A DNA stretch of 64,000 nucleotides from Bermanella marisrubri (GCF_012295615.1 NZ_CP051183.1:393501-457500); one strand, 5' to 3'; positions 16,446 through 27,101 are shown, counted from the first letter of the stretch. The notes: a model not told the origin generated them from the letters alone. Numbers and translations: made by a program.

Positions 16446-19160
16446 ATGCTTAAAAAATCCCTCTTAAGTATTGCTATCGCAGCGTCCGTGGTGGGCGTCA
16501 GTGGTTGTGATATCAGTTCGACGACAGATAACAACGAGGTTGATACCGCTCCGCTTGAAATTGGTACTCCAGAGTATATTGAAGAGAACAGAGGCAATAT
16601 CAGTACGACTTATGCAATCTTTAACCCTTCACGTGCTACTCCAGTGGGCCTTCGTGAGACGCCTGTTATATCTGATCTTTTGTTTCAAGGTGATGCTGAC
16701 GAGGACGGCACAGATGGTACGATTCCGTTAACGTTAGGTGATCCTGGATTAGGAGACGAAGGCTACAACCCGATCTTTTCTGCTGCTGCTGACTTAGATG
16801 GCTTCAGTACAACAGCCCAAATAGATATTCCGTTTAGCGGGGCGCTCGATCAAACAACTATCTCCACATCAGGAACAGACGCTAATGTTCTATTGATTCC
16901 TCTCGATTATGACGACCCTCTTACGGGCTCATTACAGGCTGGCAAATTTAAGCAAAGTGGGCCTGCTGCGATTAAAGCATCTGCAATTGCTTACGCTTCG
17001 GGTGATGATAATGCGCAATCAGGCCAAGGTAATGTATTGAGGATCTCGCCTACAGAACCCCTCCTACCTGCAACACGTTACTTGGTTGTTGTAACCAATG
17101 GTATTCATGACGCTTATGGTATGCCAGTTACTGGATCAAATACATACAAAGCACTTACGGCTGATTTCGAGTTCTTGATTGGTGATGACGCTGAAACCCA
17201 GCAAAAAATAGATTTGTCCAACAATCTCAAACAGTTTCAGTCTCTTGCGGAAGCGTATGCTGATGTAGCCAGCTTGTCATATGACAAAGAAGATATCGTT
17301 TACTCATTTACGTTTACGACTGGCGGCACCACAACAGTCTTGGAGTCAATGGCGGCGCCTGCTAATTTTGTTGAAGGGGCGGTAACAGGGGCTGGAGCAG
17401 CATTTAACATTACGTTGCCGTCTCAATATCGGTATATTGTAGAGGAGCATGTTGATGCTCAGCGAGCTGCTGATGGTAATCTTGATGCTGCTGGTCTTAC
17501 CGCTGCTGTGGGAGCCATATACAGCGATGGTGACTTTGCCGCAGTTTTGCCTAGCCTTGGTGGTAGCCCTGCTGAGCAGCAAGCAGCAATTGGCGGTATT
17601 GTGTCTATTCATAACGCAATTCCATCACCAGCTCCACGCCTGTCTGATTTCTCTTCTACTATTGATGAAGCTGGAGATGACGGCGCAGGTGACGCACTAG
17701 ACTTGGATACTCTGCTGGGTGTGGCCGCCACAAGCGGAACAGGTAAAGTGGCAAATGGTACAATTAAGGTGCCCTATTATGGTGGTATCCCTAATCTTGG
17801 ACTAAGTCCGGCAACCGCTGCGTTCGTTCTTAATAAGTGGGACGCAGATGATAGTTTGGAAACAGACTTGGGAGACGTGCTTGATGGTGCTCAGGTGAGT
17901 GCTGAAAACCAAGCTAAGTTCACTCCTCGTTCTACCAATGTGACTCGTCTATTTCCGATAGCGAAGCCTCAAGGCTACCTAGAAATACCCGTGAGCGTAG
18001 TTTATTCCACTGCCTGCGGCGGTTCTTACACTCCTGTTATATTTCAACACGGCATAACTTCTAATCGTAGTTCATCGTTTGGTGTTGCAGCTCAATTATT
18101 TGCTGCAAATCCGTGCTATGCGACAGTAGCGATTGACCTACCCATGCACGGTTTAACTAACGAAGATGATGCTGGGCTTCTTGGCTTGTTGAGTGCCGAA
18201 GGCCAATCGGATCAACGCCATTTTGGTTTAACATTGAATCCGCTTACCCTTGAACCTCAAGCAATGACAGGAACGGACGATCAATCAGGCTCTCTGTTTA
18301 TTCAGCTACTTAGTTTTCAAGGGACTCGAGACAATATGCGCCAAGCAATTATGGACTTGATGAACCTAAATGCGTCGCTGGAGTTTATGGATTTCACTGA
18401 CGGGAATGCTGGCACTGACTTTGATGTAAGTGAAGTACATTTTATCGGACATTCTTTAGGTGCGATTCTGGGTACAGGTTTTGTTGCAGTGAATAACACA
18501 GTTGGTTCCGAGGCGTACAGTAATGGCTGTACCACCTGTAATCTTACCCTTCCTAAAATCACTACCGCGACACTCGCTAATGGTGGTGGTCAGGTTACTA
18601 AACTGCTAGAGAACTCGAATATTGGTACTAACTTGGTCATTCCTGGCTTGGCAGGTCTCGGTTCTAAAGCGGGTCTTGATCTAGGTCAAGGATCTAGCCT
18701 GTTTGAACTAACTCTGCAGATTTTCCAGGCAACCGTTGACTCAGCAGACCCCTTGAACTTTGCTGAAAAATTAAACGCGACAGGAACTCCTGTTTTAGCA
18801 TTTGAAATTGCTGGCAATAATGATAATCCGTCAGATCAGACGGTTCCTGTTGATGCTGTAGATAATCGTCTAGAACCAGCGCTTCCTGCTCCATTAGCAG
18901 GTACAGAGCCTCTAGCTACCGCTCTTGAACTGACTGGCACGTCGGCTGATATAACGGCTGGACCTGAATCAGTTAAGGCGATTGTTCGTTTTAATAATGG
19001 GGTTCATAGCTCATTTGCGGGCATATCAAATGATGGTGAGGACGGTAGCCCTACGACTGTGTTCAACGAAATGATGGTGCAGCTAAGAAGCTTTATTGAC
19101 AGTGACGGTGCATCTTTGGACGTAAGTGATACAAACGTTGTAGTTTCAAGCGCAGAGTAA
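16446..19160 (+). CDS. VolA-like surface lipase/lysophospholipase lipoprotein
   Basis: The 904-residue product has a lipoprotein signal with lipobox GVSGC (C21) and a large acidic N-terminal part like the bacterial virulence-factor lipase N-terminal domain. Its C-terminal half is an alpha/beta hydrolase with the nucleophile motif FIGHSLGAILG (S670). VolA of Vibrio cholerae has this build; it sits on the cell surface and frees fatty acids from lysophospholipids for uptake by FadL. Here DUF1302 and DUF1329 genes follow directly, and a FadL gene lies 9 kb further. AAGGGGA precedes the ATG by about 9 nt. The substrate is inferred from the family. Confidence 0.87.
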   Translation: MLKKSLLSIAIAASVVGVSGCDISSTTDNNEVDTAPLEIGTPEYIEENRGNISTTYAIFNPSRATPVGLRETPVISDLLFQGDADEDGTDGTIPLTLGDPGLGDEGYNPIFSAAADLDGFSTTAQIDIPFSGALDQTTISTSGTDANVLLIPLDYDDPLTGSLQAGKFKQSGPAAIKASAIAYASGDDNAQSGQGNVLRISPTEPLLPATRYLVVVTNGIHDAYGMPVTGSNTYKALTADFEFLIGDDAETQQKIDLSNNLKQFQSLAEAYADVASLSYDKEDIVYSFTFTTGGTTTVLESMAAPANFVEGAVTGAGAAFNITLPSQYRYIVEEHVDAQRAADGNLDAAGLTAAVGAIYSDGDFAAVLPSLGGSPAEQQAAIGGIVSIHNAIPSPAPRLSDFSSTIDEAGDDGAGDALDLDTLLGVAATSGTGKVANGTIKVPYYGGIPNLGLSPATAAFVLNKWDADDSLETDLGDVLDGAQVSAENQAKFTPRSTNVTRLFPIAKPQGYLEIPVSVVYSTACGGSYTPVIFQHGITSNRSSSFGVAAQLFAANPCYATVAIDLPMHGLTNEDDAGLLGLLSAEGQSDQRHFGLTLNPLTLEPQAMTGTDDQSGSLFIQLLSFQGTRDNMRQAIMDLMNLNASLEFMDFTDGNAGTDFDVSEVHFIGHSLGAILGTGFVAVNNTVGSEAYSNGCTTCNLTLPKITTATLANGGGQVTKLLENSNIGTNLVIPGLAGLGSKAGLDLGQGSSLFELTLQIFQATVDSADPLNFAEKLNATGTPVLAFEIAGNNDNPSDQTVPVDAVDNRLEPALPAPLAGTEPLATALELTGTSADITAGPESVKAIVRFNNGVHSSFAGISNDGEDGSPTTVFNEMMVQLRSFIDSDGASLDVSDTNVVVSSAE

Positions 19161-19213
19161 TATCTAACAAGAGTAATCTAGCCTTATCTACAAGGCTAGA
19201 TTTGGAGGACGGT

Positions 19214-21205
19214 ATGACAAAAATAACAAAGTCTTTAGGATTTAAGTTGCTACCCTTAGCTGTGGCAGTAACAGCGGGTAATGCATCAGCATTACAAATG
19301 AGTATTGGCCCAGTGGATACGACAGTAAGTACATCTATCAGTTACGGTGTTGCCATCCGCACAGAAGATCCAGATCCTTCTGTCATTGCTCGACACGGCA
19401 CTAGCGAGCTAGTACCTAATGCATCGGGGTCAACTTATAACTTTGATGACGGTAACTTGAACTATGAGAAAGGTGATATCTATACCAATGTGCTCAAGGC
19501 CAATGCAGATCTAGAATTCAATTATGACAACAAAGCGGGTGCGTTTTTTCGTGCCAAAGCGTATTACGATAGCGCGATTATGGATGGTGATCCGGCATGG
19601 AAAGAGTATACGGATGCAACAAAGGATGCTGCTGGTCAAGGTTATGATCTGCTTGATGCATATCTTTGGTATAACTTTGATATAGGAAGTGTTCCCGTTT
19701 CCGCCCGTATAGGTCGTCAAGTGATCAGTTGGGGTGAGAGTACTTTTATTCAAGGTGGAATCAACTCCATTAACCCGATTGATGCATCAGCTGCTCGTAA
19801 ACCTGGTGTTGAGGTTAAAGAAGTTTTATTGCCTGTTAACTTAGCCTATGCCTCGTTCGGTCTAACCTATGAATTAACCCTTGAAGCCTTCTATCAGCTT
19901 GAATGGGAAAAAACTCGAATTGATCCTTGCGGTACGTTTTTCTCGACTGCTGACTTCGTAGCAGATGGGTGTGGTCCAGTAGTTTTAGGCGGACCCGCTG
20001 GTGAAAAGGCTTATTTGAACGTACGAGATATCGAACTAGCTTCAGGTGCACCTCTGGGAGATCGGTCAGCCCCAATTGCAGAGCGTATGCCAGATGCAGA
20101 TCCTAGTGACAATGGCCAGTATGGTATTGCCTTACGCTGGTATTCAGAAGCGTTAGGTGACACTGAATTTGGTTTTTATCACATGAATATTCATAGTCGT
20201 GTACCGTTGATTTCTGGTAAAGCTGCGAATCCTTATACTGATACCGATAATGACGGTGTGGATGATTCTGTAACGAATACTAATAATCCTGCAGCTGCTT
20301 TTCCAAGCTATCAGATTCAATTCCCTGAGGATATTAAGCTGAGTGGTATTAGCTTTAATACTACGACAGCGGGCGGCTGGTCTTTGGGCGGCGAAGTCAG
20401 TTTGACCCAAGATCGTCCCGTTCAACATAACTCCTTAGAACTTCTATTAGCCGGTAACTTGGTGCCAAGCAGTAAGATGTTTAAGCAACGTTATGATGAA
20501 GCAACAGGCGGTGATTTAGATGTAAATAATCCTGCAGAAGTTGCAGCTGCAAAAGCAGCTTTAGCTGGAAATGCTTTTAACGGGTACGATTTGTACGACA
20601 TTGCTCAAGCGCAGATGACATTTGTTAAGTTCTATGACCAAGTCATGGGTGCAAGTCGTTTAACATTTGCGACGGAGATCGGTATGACCCATGTACTCGA
20701 TCTGCGTAGTAAAGATGAAGCGAGATATGGTCGTTCAGGGGTGTATGGTGTTGGTTCTTTTGATCCAATTGCTGTTGGAAACGGTGCGTTTTACACCTGT
20801 GATGCTAATGACATAAGTGCCGGCCCAACAACAGCTGGTAGCACTGATGGTACCAATGGTACCAACGGAGCTGGTGGCTCCAATGAAAACCCTGCTAATT
20901 GTACAAATGATGGCTACGTAGATGAAACGTCTGGCGGTATCCGTGTCAGAGCTTCTCTCGACTATAACAATGCATTTTTTGGAGCAAATTTGCGCCCTAA
21001 AATTGCACTGGGTTACGACATGAACAATGGTCCTGAGCCAGGAAGCCAGTTTGTCGATGGTCGTATTCAAGCAAGCTTGGGTCTCGATTTTGTATACCTT
21101 AACCGTTATAGCGGCGGTATTGCGTACAGTATGTTTGATGGCGGCGACTATAACGTGACGTCTGACCGTGACAACGTGAGCTTAAACCTGAAAGTGACCT
21201 TCTAA
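19214..21205 (+). CDS. DUF1302 outer-membrane-like protein
   Basis: The 663-residue product has a signal peptide (cut near NASA-LQMS) and the DUF1302 pattern SISYGVAIRTEDPDP and IGRQVISWGESTFIQGGINSINPID. The family is predicted to form an outer-membrane beta barrel, and the protein ends in F as barrels do (NLKVTF). A TDTDNDGVDDS loop resembles calcium-binding type 3 repeats. It commonly travels with DUF1329, as here, in lipid or sterol-related loci; its activity is unknown. GGAGGA 4 nt before the ATG at 19214 decides the start over an in-frame ATG at 19202. It lies 53 nt after the lipase gene. Confidence 0.88.
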   Translation: MTKITKSLGFKLLPLAVAVTAGNASALQMSIGPVDTTVSTSISYGVAIRTEDPDPSVIARHGTSELVPNASGSTYNFDDGNLNYEKGDIYTNVLKANADLEFNYDNKAGAFFRAKAYYDSAIMDGDPAWKEYTDATKDAAGQGYDLLDAYLWYNFDIGSVPVSARIGRQVISWGESTFIQGGINSINPIDASAARKPGVEVKEVLLPVNLAYASFGLTYELTLEAFYQLEWEKTRIDPCGTFFSTADFVADGCGPVVLGGPAGEKAYLNVRDIELASGAPLGDRSAPIAERMPDADPSDNGQYGIALRWYSEALGDTEFGFYHMNIHSRVPLISGKAANPYTDTDNDGVDDSVTNTNNPAAAFPSYQIQFPEDIKLSGISFNTTTAGGWSLGGEVSLTQDRPVQHNSLELLLAGNLVPSSKMFKQRYDEATGGDLDVNNPAEVAAAKAALAGNAFNGYDLYDIAQAQMTFVKFYDQVMGASRLTFATEIGMTHVLDLRSKDEARYGRSGVYGVGSFDPIAVGNGAFYTCDANDISAGPTTAGSTDGTNGTNGAGGSNENPANCTNDGYVDETSGGIRVRASLDYNNAFFGANLRPKIALGYDMNNGPEPGSQFVDGRIQASLGLDFVYLNRYSGGIAYSMFDGGDYNVTSDRDNVSLNLKVTF

Positions 21206-21261
21206 CTGCTACACTGATTTAAATGTCATTTTTAGAACAAGTAAGAAATTAAGGAATTTAT

Positions 21262-22626
21262 ATGTTACTTAATAAAAAAATTATCGGGTCAGCCATCGCG
21301 CTGGCCCTATCCGCGGGCCTAGCTCACGGTGCGGTGCCTGCCAGCGAGGCAGCAAAACTAGGTAAAAGCCTAACGCCAATCGGTGCAGAAAAAGATGGTA
21401 ATGGTGGTGCGATTCCAGCGTGGAATGGTGCGATCAAGGTGCCAGCTTCTTATAAAGGTGATGGCGATTATGTAGATCCATTCGCTGGTGACAAAGTGAA
21501 GTTCACGATCACAGCGCAGAACTATGAACAGTACAAAGCAAATCTGACAGATGGTCAGATTGCTATGTTCAAGAAGTACCCTGAAACTTATAAAATGCCT
21601 GTGTATCAAACCCGCCGCAGTGCTGGTTATCCACAAAAGGTTTATGACGAAACTAAAAAGAACGCGACTAACACCACTTTGATTGAAGGTGGTAATGGTA
21701 TGGCAAACTATGAGCTTGGTGTACCTTTCCCAATTCCAGCGGATGGTTTAGAAGCGATTTGGAACCATATCGTGCGTTATCGTGGTGGTTCGGTTTCTCG
21801 TGTTATCGGTCAGGTAACTCCTCAGCCAAATGGTCAGTACACCATCGTTAAGTTTAACGATGAGTTCACCTTTAAAAACAAGCTGGCAGATTACGATCCA
21901 AATACAATGGCTGACAACAATATCTTGTTCTACTTCAAGCAAGACGTTGTTTCACCAGCACGTCTAGCGGGTAACGTACTGCTAGTACATGAAACGCTAA
22001 ACCAAGTTAAAGAGCCACGTAAGGCTTGGATCTATAACGCTGGTCAGCGTCGTGTACGTCGTGCACCTCAGGTAGCTTATGATGGCCCAGGTACAGCTTC
22101 TGATGGTTTGCGTACCTCGGATAACTTCGATATGTACAATGGTGCGCCAGATCGTTATGACTGGAAACTAGTTGGTAAGAAAGAAGTTTATATTCCATAT
22201 AACTCTTACAAGCTAAACAGCAAAGATATTACTTATGATCAAATCGTAAAAGCGGGTCATATTAACCAAGACCTAACTCGTTACGAACTTCACCGTGTTT
22301 GGAAAGTAGAGGCAACGCTAAAGGATGGCGCGCGTCATATCTATGCTAAGCGTACTTTCTACCTGGATGAAGATACGTGGCAGGCTTCTCAGATCGATCA
22401 TTATGACGGTCGCGGTCAGCTATGGCGTGTAGCCGAAGCACACAATGTCTTCTTCTATGATGAGATGGTGCCTTGGTACACTATTGAAACTCTTTACGAC
22501 CTTCAATCTGGTCGTTACCTAGCGCTTGGCTTGGATAACGAAGAAACGGATTCTTATGACTTCGGTTTCACTCGTGAAGAAAAAGACTACACTCCAGCTG
22601 CTTTGCGTCGTGCTGGTCGTCGCTAA
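21262..22626 (+). CDS. DUF1329 periplasmic protein
   Basis: The 454-residue product has a signal peptide cut after LAHGA (about residue 24) and the DUF1329 pattern KLGKSLTPIGAEKDGN near the mature start. Later, VLLVHETLNQVKEPRKAWIYNAGQRRVRRAP and YDWKLVGKKEVYIPYNSY are typical of the family, which is related to LolA/LolB-like lipid-binding folds. It probably carries a hydrophobic ligand in the periplasm as partner of the DUF1302 barrel. AAGGAA lies before the ATG. A strong terminator follows, so lipase, DUF1302 and DUF1329 form one operon. Confidence 0.9.
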   Translation: MLLNKKIIGSAIALALSAGLAHGAVPASEAAKLGKSLTPIGAEKDGNGGAIPAWNGAIKVPASYKGDGDYVDPFAGDKVKFTITAQNYEQYKANLTDGQIAMFKKYPETYKMPVYQTRRSAGYPQKVYDETKKNATNTTLIEGGNGMANYELGVPFPIPADGLEAIWNHIVRYRGGSVSRVIGQVTPQPNGQYTIVKFNDEFTFKNKLADYDPNTMADNNILFYFKQDVVSPARLAGNVLLVHETLNQVKEPRKAWIYNAGQRRVRRAPQVAYDGPGTASDGLRTSDNFDMYNGAPDRYDWKLVGKKEVYIPYNSYKLNSKDITYDQIVKAGHINQDLTRYELHRVWKVEATLKDGARHIYAKRTFYLDEDTWQASQIDHYDGRGQLWRVAEAHNVFFYDEMVPWYTIETLYDLQSGRYLALGLDNEETDSYDFGFTREEKDYTPAALRRAGRR

Positions 22627-22650
22627 TCTTTAATCGGATTTCGACTAAAA

Positions 22651-22677
22651 AACCCGGCTTCTTCCGGGTTTTTTTGT
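22651..22677 (+). terminator. Rho-independent terminator after the DUF1329 gene
   Basis: AACCCGG pairs with CCGGGTT around a 6-nt loop and is followed by a T-run (TTTTTTTG). It lies 24 nt past the DUF1329 stop codon and closes the lipase operon. Confidence 0.93.
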
Positions 22678-22701
22678 TTTAAACTCTGATTTAGAAAATA
22701 C

Positions 22702-22955
22702 GTCATGCCTGACTTGATCGGGTATCTATCTTCCAGTTTGAAATCAATTAGATGGATTCTCAGTCAAGCTGAGAATGACTTCCGACGTTGTCATACCCGA
22801 CTTGATCGCGTATCCATTTTCCAGTTTGAAATCAATTAGGTGGATTCTCAGTCAAGCTGAGAATGACTGCCGACGTTGTCATACCCGACTCGATCGGGTA
22901 TCCATTTTCCTGTTTGAAATCAATTAGGTGGATTCTCAGTCAAGCTAAGAATGTC
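22702..22955. repeat. Three 78-bp double-hairpin elements at 88-bp period
   Basis: TCATRCC begins at 22703, 22791 and 22879, the same 88-bp step as the array at 4070. Each element is 78 bp with linker TTCCGACGTT or TGCCGACGTT. The left hairpin is mainly ATACCCGA/TCGGGTAT, differing from the ATTCCCGA form. The right hairpin (ATTCTCAG/CTGAGAAT) and the AAATCAATTAGGTGG middle are close to the other array. The third copy has decayed at its right end. This and the following heptamer array fill most of the 470-bp gap before the regulator gene. Confidence 0.88.
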
Positions 22956-22962
22956 GATGTGA

Positions 22963-23046
22963 CCACTCACCACTCACCACTCACCACTCACCACTCACCA
23001 CTCACCACTCAACACTCAACACTCAACACTCAACACTCAACACTCA
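22963..23046. repeat. Heptamer tandem repeat upstream of the MalT-like regulator
   Basis: Seven copies of CCACTCA (22963-23011) are followed by five copies of ACACTCA (23012-23046), an 84-bp array. It is the same heptamer family as the TTAACAC array at 4624-4714. It ends 10 bp before the extended -10 box at 23056-23064, so the -35 position of that promoter would fall within the repeats. Confidence 0.93.
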
Positions 23047-23055
23047 ATAGGTTCG

Positions 23056-23064
23056 TGCTACAAT
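23056..23064 (+). promoter_or_regulatory. Extended -10 promoter candidate for the regulator gene
   Basis: TGCTACAAT fits an extended -10 box (TGnTATAAT). It lies about 33 nt before the GTG start. No TTGACA-like box is found at the usual distance, where the heptamer repeat lies instead. Confidence 0.5.
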
Positions 23065-23096
23065 AGTCCCACTAATAAGAATAAACAGGCGTATTT

Positions 23097-25790
23097 GTGG
23101 TCACGATTGAGCATTCTGTGGTGAAAACCCTCGAGCAATTTGATCTAAAAGTGCTGGCAATGAAGATGCAGCTGCCAAGCCTTCCCCTTGCTCATGTAAA
23201 GCGCACTTCATTAATTCAGTATCTTGATAGTCAAGAAAGCAATGTGGTTTTAGTCTATGCCGCTGCTGGATATGGTAAGAGTTTGATGTTTTCTGAATAT
23301 ATGTTCAGCAAAAAACATATTCAAGAATCGGTAGCTTGGCTTTCACTGGATGCAAAAGAAAACGATGAACGTCGGTTTCTCACTTATCTTTTAGCCTGTT
23401 TGCATGGTGTAGATGATCAGATTTTTAATCAGGCGCTTGAAAAACTATTAGGCGGTGAAGATTGCGAAGCTGTGTTTTTAAATATTGTCGATGCCATAGC
23501 ACAACTACAGCGCAAAATTCATCTTGTGTTAGATGACTGCCACGAAATCCGCAACGAAAAAGTGCTAGATTGGATAGAGACTTTGGTGCTTTATACTCCC
23601 GAAAACTTAAGACTCTATCTTTTATCTCGAGTTTGTTTGCCGTTTAGCTTATCTAAACTTCGCCATACCAATGGCGTGGTAGAGATTACAGAAAATGAGT
23701 TGGCGTTTACGAGTGACGAAATGCAATTGTGGTTTGAGCAAGCACAGTTGGTACGCCTTAACCGTAGCGAGCAAGAACAGTTTCATTCAATAAGTCAAGG
23801 TTGGCCAGTTGGCTTGACCATGTTGAAAGCACTGTATGACCAATTTGAAGAGATTGATCTGTCACGTCCAAATACACTAATGCAAGAGTATTTTCATGAG
23901 CAATGGCGTCCGCATCTTAGCAATTCCCAGTATGAATTGTGCAGACAGATAGCGTTGCTTAAAGAGGTCAGTCCGGAATACTTATTGGCTGCATATCAAG
24001 ACGATGCTATCCAGGATGAACTGACGAATTTACTAAATAGCCATAAGCTGGTTATGCCAGTTGCCATTTATCAAACATGGGTATGTTTACATCCCATGTT
24101 GCAAGCTTATTTACAATGGCAAGGATTAGAATCAGTAAAGACGGTTTATCAGCAAGCATGCGACTGGTTACATGACAACGGGTTTCAAGTGGCCGCCGTT
24201 GAAATGGCATTAAAAGCCGAAGACAAACTCAAAGCTGCCAGTCTTTTGCAGCAAACCGCCGAGTCGATTTTAGAAGATCAAGATATAGCTCAACTTTTAG
24301 AGTGGCGTCGACAAATCCCAGATGACGTGATTATCGCGTCACCTCGGCTGGTCATTATTTTTAGCTGGTCATTAGCACTTGCGTTGCAGTTAGATGACTC
24401 CGAGCGATTAATGGCTCAGATGGCGAGGATCGAAGGTGTTCCTGGCACCATGACCGATGAAATATCAGGCCAGCTATTTGCAATTCGAGCCTATATTGCG
24501 CGCTGTCGCGGTAACATTGATAATGCCGCTTCGTTGGCTCATCAAGCGTTAGAAAAGCTACCAAAGCGAAACTTTGTTGCGCGTGCGGTTACTTATTTCA
24601 ATTTATCGAATGTATGTATGACACAACAGTCGCTAGTTGATGCCAGAAAATACAACCGCTTGTCGTTTGAGACTGCTCGCGCCGCTGGCAGTATTCATCT
24701 AGAAATGCTCGCAATTCACGAACATGCCCGTTTAGAGCAAGTAAAAGGTAACTTAAATCTTGCCATTAAGCTGTTGGACGAAGGTTTGCACTTAAGCCAT
24801 CGTTTGGATAACCGTATGATGGCGCCGGCTTATGGACGACTGCTTATCTATAAAGGCTATATGTTATTGCTGCAAAACCAAACTGCGCAGGCAAGACAGT
24901 TACTGCTTAAAGGTCTTGGTGTATGCAAAGCGACCCATGACAGTTATGTCATTATGGCGTTTGTGTTGAAAAGTCAGTTGTTTAGACAGAGTGGCGATAT
25001 CGAGAAAGCTTTTGATTATCTAGCTGAAGCCGAAGCGCAAATGCAGCGCTGGAATATACCAAGCTTTATATATATGCCATGGTTATCGACGGTTCGTTGT
25101 AACCTTCTAATTGATCAAGGTAAGGTCGATGTTGCTTTGTCCAATATTAAAGACTTGTATCAACAAGCCGAGCTCGCTCCCTACCTTTTAACCCCGGAAC
25201 ATTTCCCAGCATTAAAAGGTCTATTAGATATCTTTTATGTCCGTGCTAAGTCGATTGCAGGGCAGCACAAAGATGCGCTGAGGTTGCTTGATCAAACTCT
25301 TGAGTCTGGAAAGCTCGAGCAACATGGCTTTACTCTTCTGTTTATTTATTTGATGCGTGCGCTTCTTCGTTATCAACTGGGTCACGAAGACGATGCGTTG
25401 CATGATTTCCGTAAAGCTTTGACGATGGCCGAGCCAGATGAATGCATTATGCCTTTCATTGAATACAGTGCTGGGATGGGGCAGCTGTATCAACAATTAC
25501 CAGATCAATACAAACACAAGCCATTTGTTCAAGCGATATTAAAAAATATTGAGCTCACGGAGGATGCCAGTCCGAATAAAGAGTTCGCCAAAATGCGCTT
25601 AGTTTTAAGTCAGCGGGAAATGGCGGTTTTAAAATTAATTGCTGAAGGCTTAAGTAACCAAGAAATAGCAGAGAGATTATTCATAAGCCTACATACGGTT
25701 AAAACACACGCTCGGAGAATCAACGGTAAATTAGATGTAAAAAGCCGCACCCAAGCGATATTAAAAGCCAAGGAAGTGGGCATTCTATAA
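23097..25790 (+). CDS. MalT-like LuxR-family transcriptional regulator
   Basis: A large ATP-dependent activator of the MalT (LAL/STAND) type, 897 residues. An ATPase domain has Walker [11 protein letters not shown] near residue 60 and Walker B LVLDDCHE near residue 146. A long helical TPR-like sensor region fills the middle. The C-terminal LuxR helix-turn-helix is [26 protein letters not shown] to RINGKLDV. The start is a GTG at 23097 with a weak ribosome binding site; a GTG at 23121 is an alternative. It lies just after the lipase-DUF1302-DUF1329 operon and probably controls it or fadL, by context only. A 7-bp repeat array sits in its promoter region. Confidence 0.9.
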   Translation: MVTIEHSVVKTLEQFDLKVLAMKMQLPSLPLAHVKRTSLIQYLDSQESNVVLVYAAAGYGKSLMFSEYMFSKKHIQESVAWLSLDAKENDERRFLTYLLACLHGVDDQIFNQALEKLLGGEDCEAVFLNIVDAIAQLQRKIHLVLDDCHEIRNEKVLDWIETLVLYTPENLRLYLLSRVCLPFSLSKLRHTNGVVEITENELAFTSDEMQLWFEQAQLVRLNRSEQEQFHSISQGWPVGLTMLKALYDQFEEIDLSRPNTLMQEYFHEQWRPHLSNSQYELCRQIALLKEVSPEYLLAAYQDDAIQDELTNLLNSHKLVMPVAIYQTWVCLHPMLQAYLQWQGLESVKTVYQQACDWLHDNGFQVAAVEMALKAEDKLKAASLLQQTAESILEDQDIAQLLEWRRQIPDDVIIASPRLVIIFSWSLALALQLDDSERLMAQMARIEGVPGTMTDEISGQLFAIRAYIARCRGNIDNAASLAHQALEKLPKRNFVARAVTYFNLSNVCMTQQSLVDARKYNRLSFETARAAGSIHLEMLAIHEHARLEQVKGNLNLAIKLLDEGLHLSHRLDNRMMAPAYGRLLIYKGYMLLLQNQTAQARQLLLKGLGVCKATHDSYVIMAFVLKSQLFRQSGDIEKAFDYLAEAEAQMQRWNIPSFIYMPWLSTVRCNLLIDQGKVDVALSNIKDLYQQAELAPYLLTPEHFPALKGLLDIFYVRAKSIAGQHKDALRLLDQTLESGKLEQHGFTLLFIYLMRALLRYQLGHEDDALHDFRKALTMAEPDECIMPFIEYSAGMGQLYQQLPDQYKHKPFVQAILKNIELTEDASPNKEFAKMRLVLSQREMAVLKLIAEGLSNQEIAERLFISLHTVKTHARRINGKLDVKSRTQAILKAKEVGIL

Positions 25791-25893
25791 GCAACCAGGT
25801 TCTGAGTAACTGGACTTTGAGTGCAATGTTAACTTTGTTGATAATTCTGGGATTTCGACTAAACCTTATTTAAGAGGAAAAGGTTTAGATACC

Positions 25894-27069
25894 ATGGATG
25901 TAAAGCACGCCATTTATATATTGAGTTCCGAATCTGGGTTTCTTAGTGAAACATTAGGAAAACAATACCCTGTACATCGGTCTACGGACGGTGAAAAACT
26001 CCTGTCTGAGGTAGGCTCAGATTGTACTCTATTGCTTATGGACTTTAGGCAAACTGGTTATGAGCGCCTCGATCTGATTGAGAGCATTCGCAGTCGTTCA
26101 GAACTGGAGCACGTCCCCATCGCTGTTCTATTTGGTGATGATATGGAAAGCAGCCGAGTAAAAGCATTTGAGCTGGGTTGTGATGACTATATTCATCGGA
26201 GTGCCAGTGATGACGAGATCGCTTTACGCTGTGAAAAGTTAATATTCAACCGTATCGCCAACGAACAGCTGCAAGCTCAGGTAATACAGGCCAACGAACT
26301 GGCCTTTATTGCCATGTCTGATACCTCTGATCTCGGTATCAATATTCAATTCCTACTTGATGTACATACCTGTAATAACATGGACGAACTGGGTATGCGC
26401 TTGTTGCAAGCCGTGGGCAGTTATGGTCTTAAGGCCAGTTTGCAATTACGCAGTGAACTTGGTGTTAAGAATATGGACCCTTCAGGTATGTCTAAGGATT
26501 TAGAAGCAACTTTACTATGGGAGCTTCGCAATAACGGTCGCTATGTGGATTTCGGTAAACGCAGTGTGATGAATTACGAACAGGTGTCGTTATTGGTAAA
26601 AAACATGCCAGTCGATGACGATAAAAAGTATGGTGCGGTAAAAGACAATATCTTCTCCTTGTTGCAAGGCGCCGATGCACGCTTGAAAGCATTAGAAAAT
26701 ATCTCTCAAGTTACAGACCAGCAACAATTAATGAAGGCTCTATCAAAACGCATGCAATCTATGATGGAGGACATTGATGAAGGCTATCAGGGTGTTGTGA
26801 AAGAGATCGCAGATGTTGTCGAAGATATGTCCGACCGAATTAATATGGTCATTCAGAACCTAGGCTTACATGAGGATCAAGAAAAGGCCCTCGAAGAAAT
26901 TATGAATTATGGCATCAATAAGACCAACAATGTTTTCAGTAGCGGTTTACGTTTGGATGAGCAATTTAAAGGGGTGGTAAAAGAACTGGGTGGATTCTTG
27001 TCCAGCGATAAGGTGAAGTTGAATAAAGAACAGCGCCTTAAGCTCCTCAATATTGTAGAGGATATGTAA
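25894..27069 (+). CDS. Pseudo-receiver domain protein with helical C-terminus
   Basis: The first about 125 residues form a response-regulator receiver fold with the phospho-acceptor position kept (D50 in LLLMDF). The N-terminal acidic pair is replaced by SSE. The strand-5 lysine is missing (CDDYIHRS instead of Y-x-K-P), so normal phosphotransfer is doubtful. The remaining about 265 residues match no output domain I recognise; they are mostly helical, with a likely coiled coil around 290-340. No DNA-binding motif is seen. It lies 103 bp after the MalT-like regulator on the same strand and could be co-regulated. Confidence 0.78.
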   Translation: MDVKHAIYILSSESGFLSETLGKQYPVHRSTDGEKLLSEVGSDCTLLLMDFRQTGYERLDLIESIRSRSELEHVPIAVLFGDDMESSRVKAFELGCDDYIHRSASDDEIALRCEKLIFNRIANEQLQAQVIQANELAFIAMSDTSDLGINIQFLLDVHTCNNMDELGMRLLQAVGSYGLKASLQLRSELGVKNMDPSGMSKDLEATLLWELRNNGRYVDFGKRSVMNYEQVSLLVKNMPVDDDKKYGAVKDNIFSLLQGADARLKALENISQVTDQQQLMKALSKRMQSMMEDIDEGYQGVVKEIADVVEDMSDRINMVIQNLGLHEDQEKALEEIMNYGINKTNNVFSSGLRLDEQFKGVVKELGGFLSSDKVKLNKEQRLKLLNIVEDM

Positions 27070-27101
27070 GGCGCTGACGTTTCTAGAAGGCGATTTTCTG
27101 T

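Noticed and set aside
22863..23066. A 67-residue ORF ending in repeated HHSPLTT
   Set aside because: It is the translation of the repeat element and the heptamer array, without a ribosome binding site.
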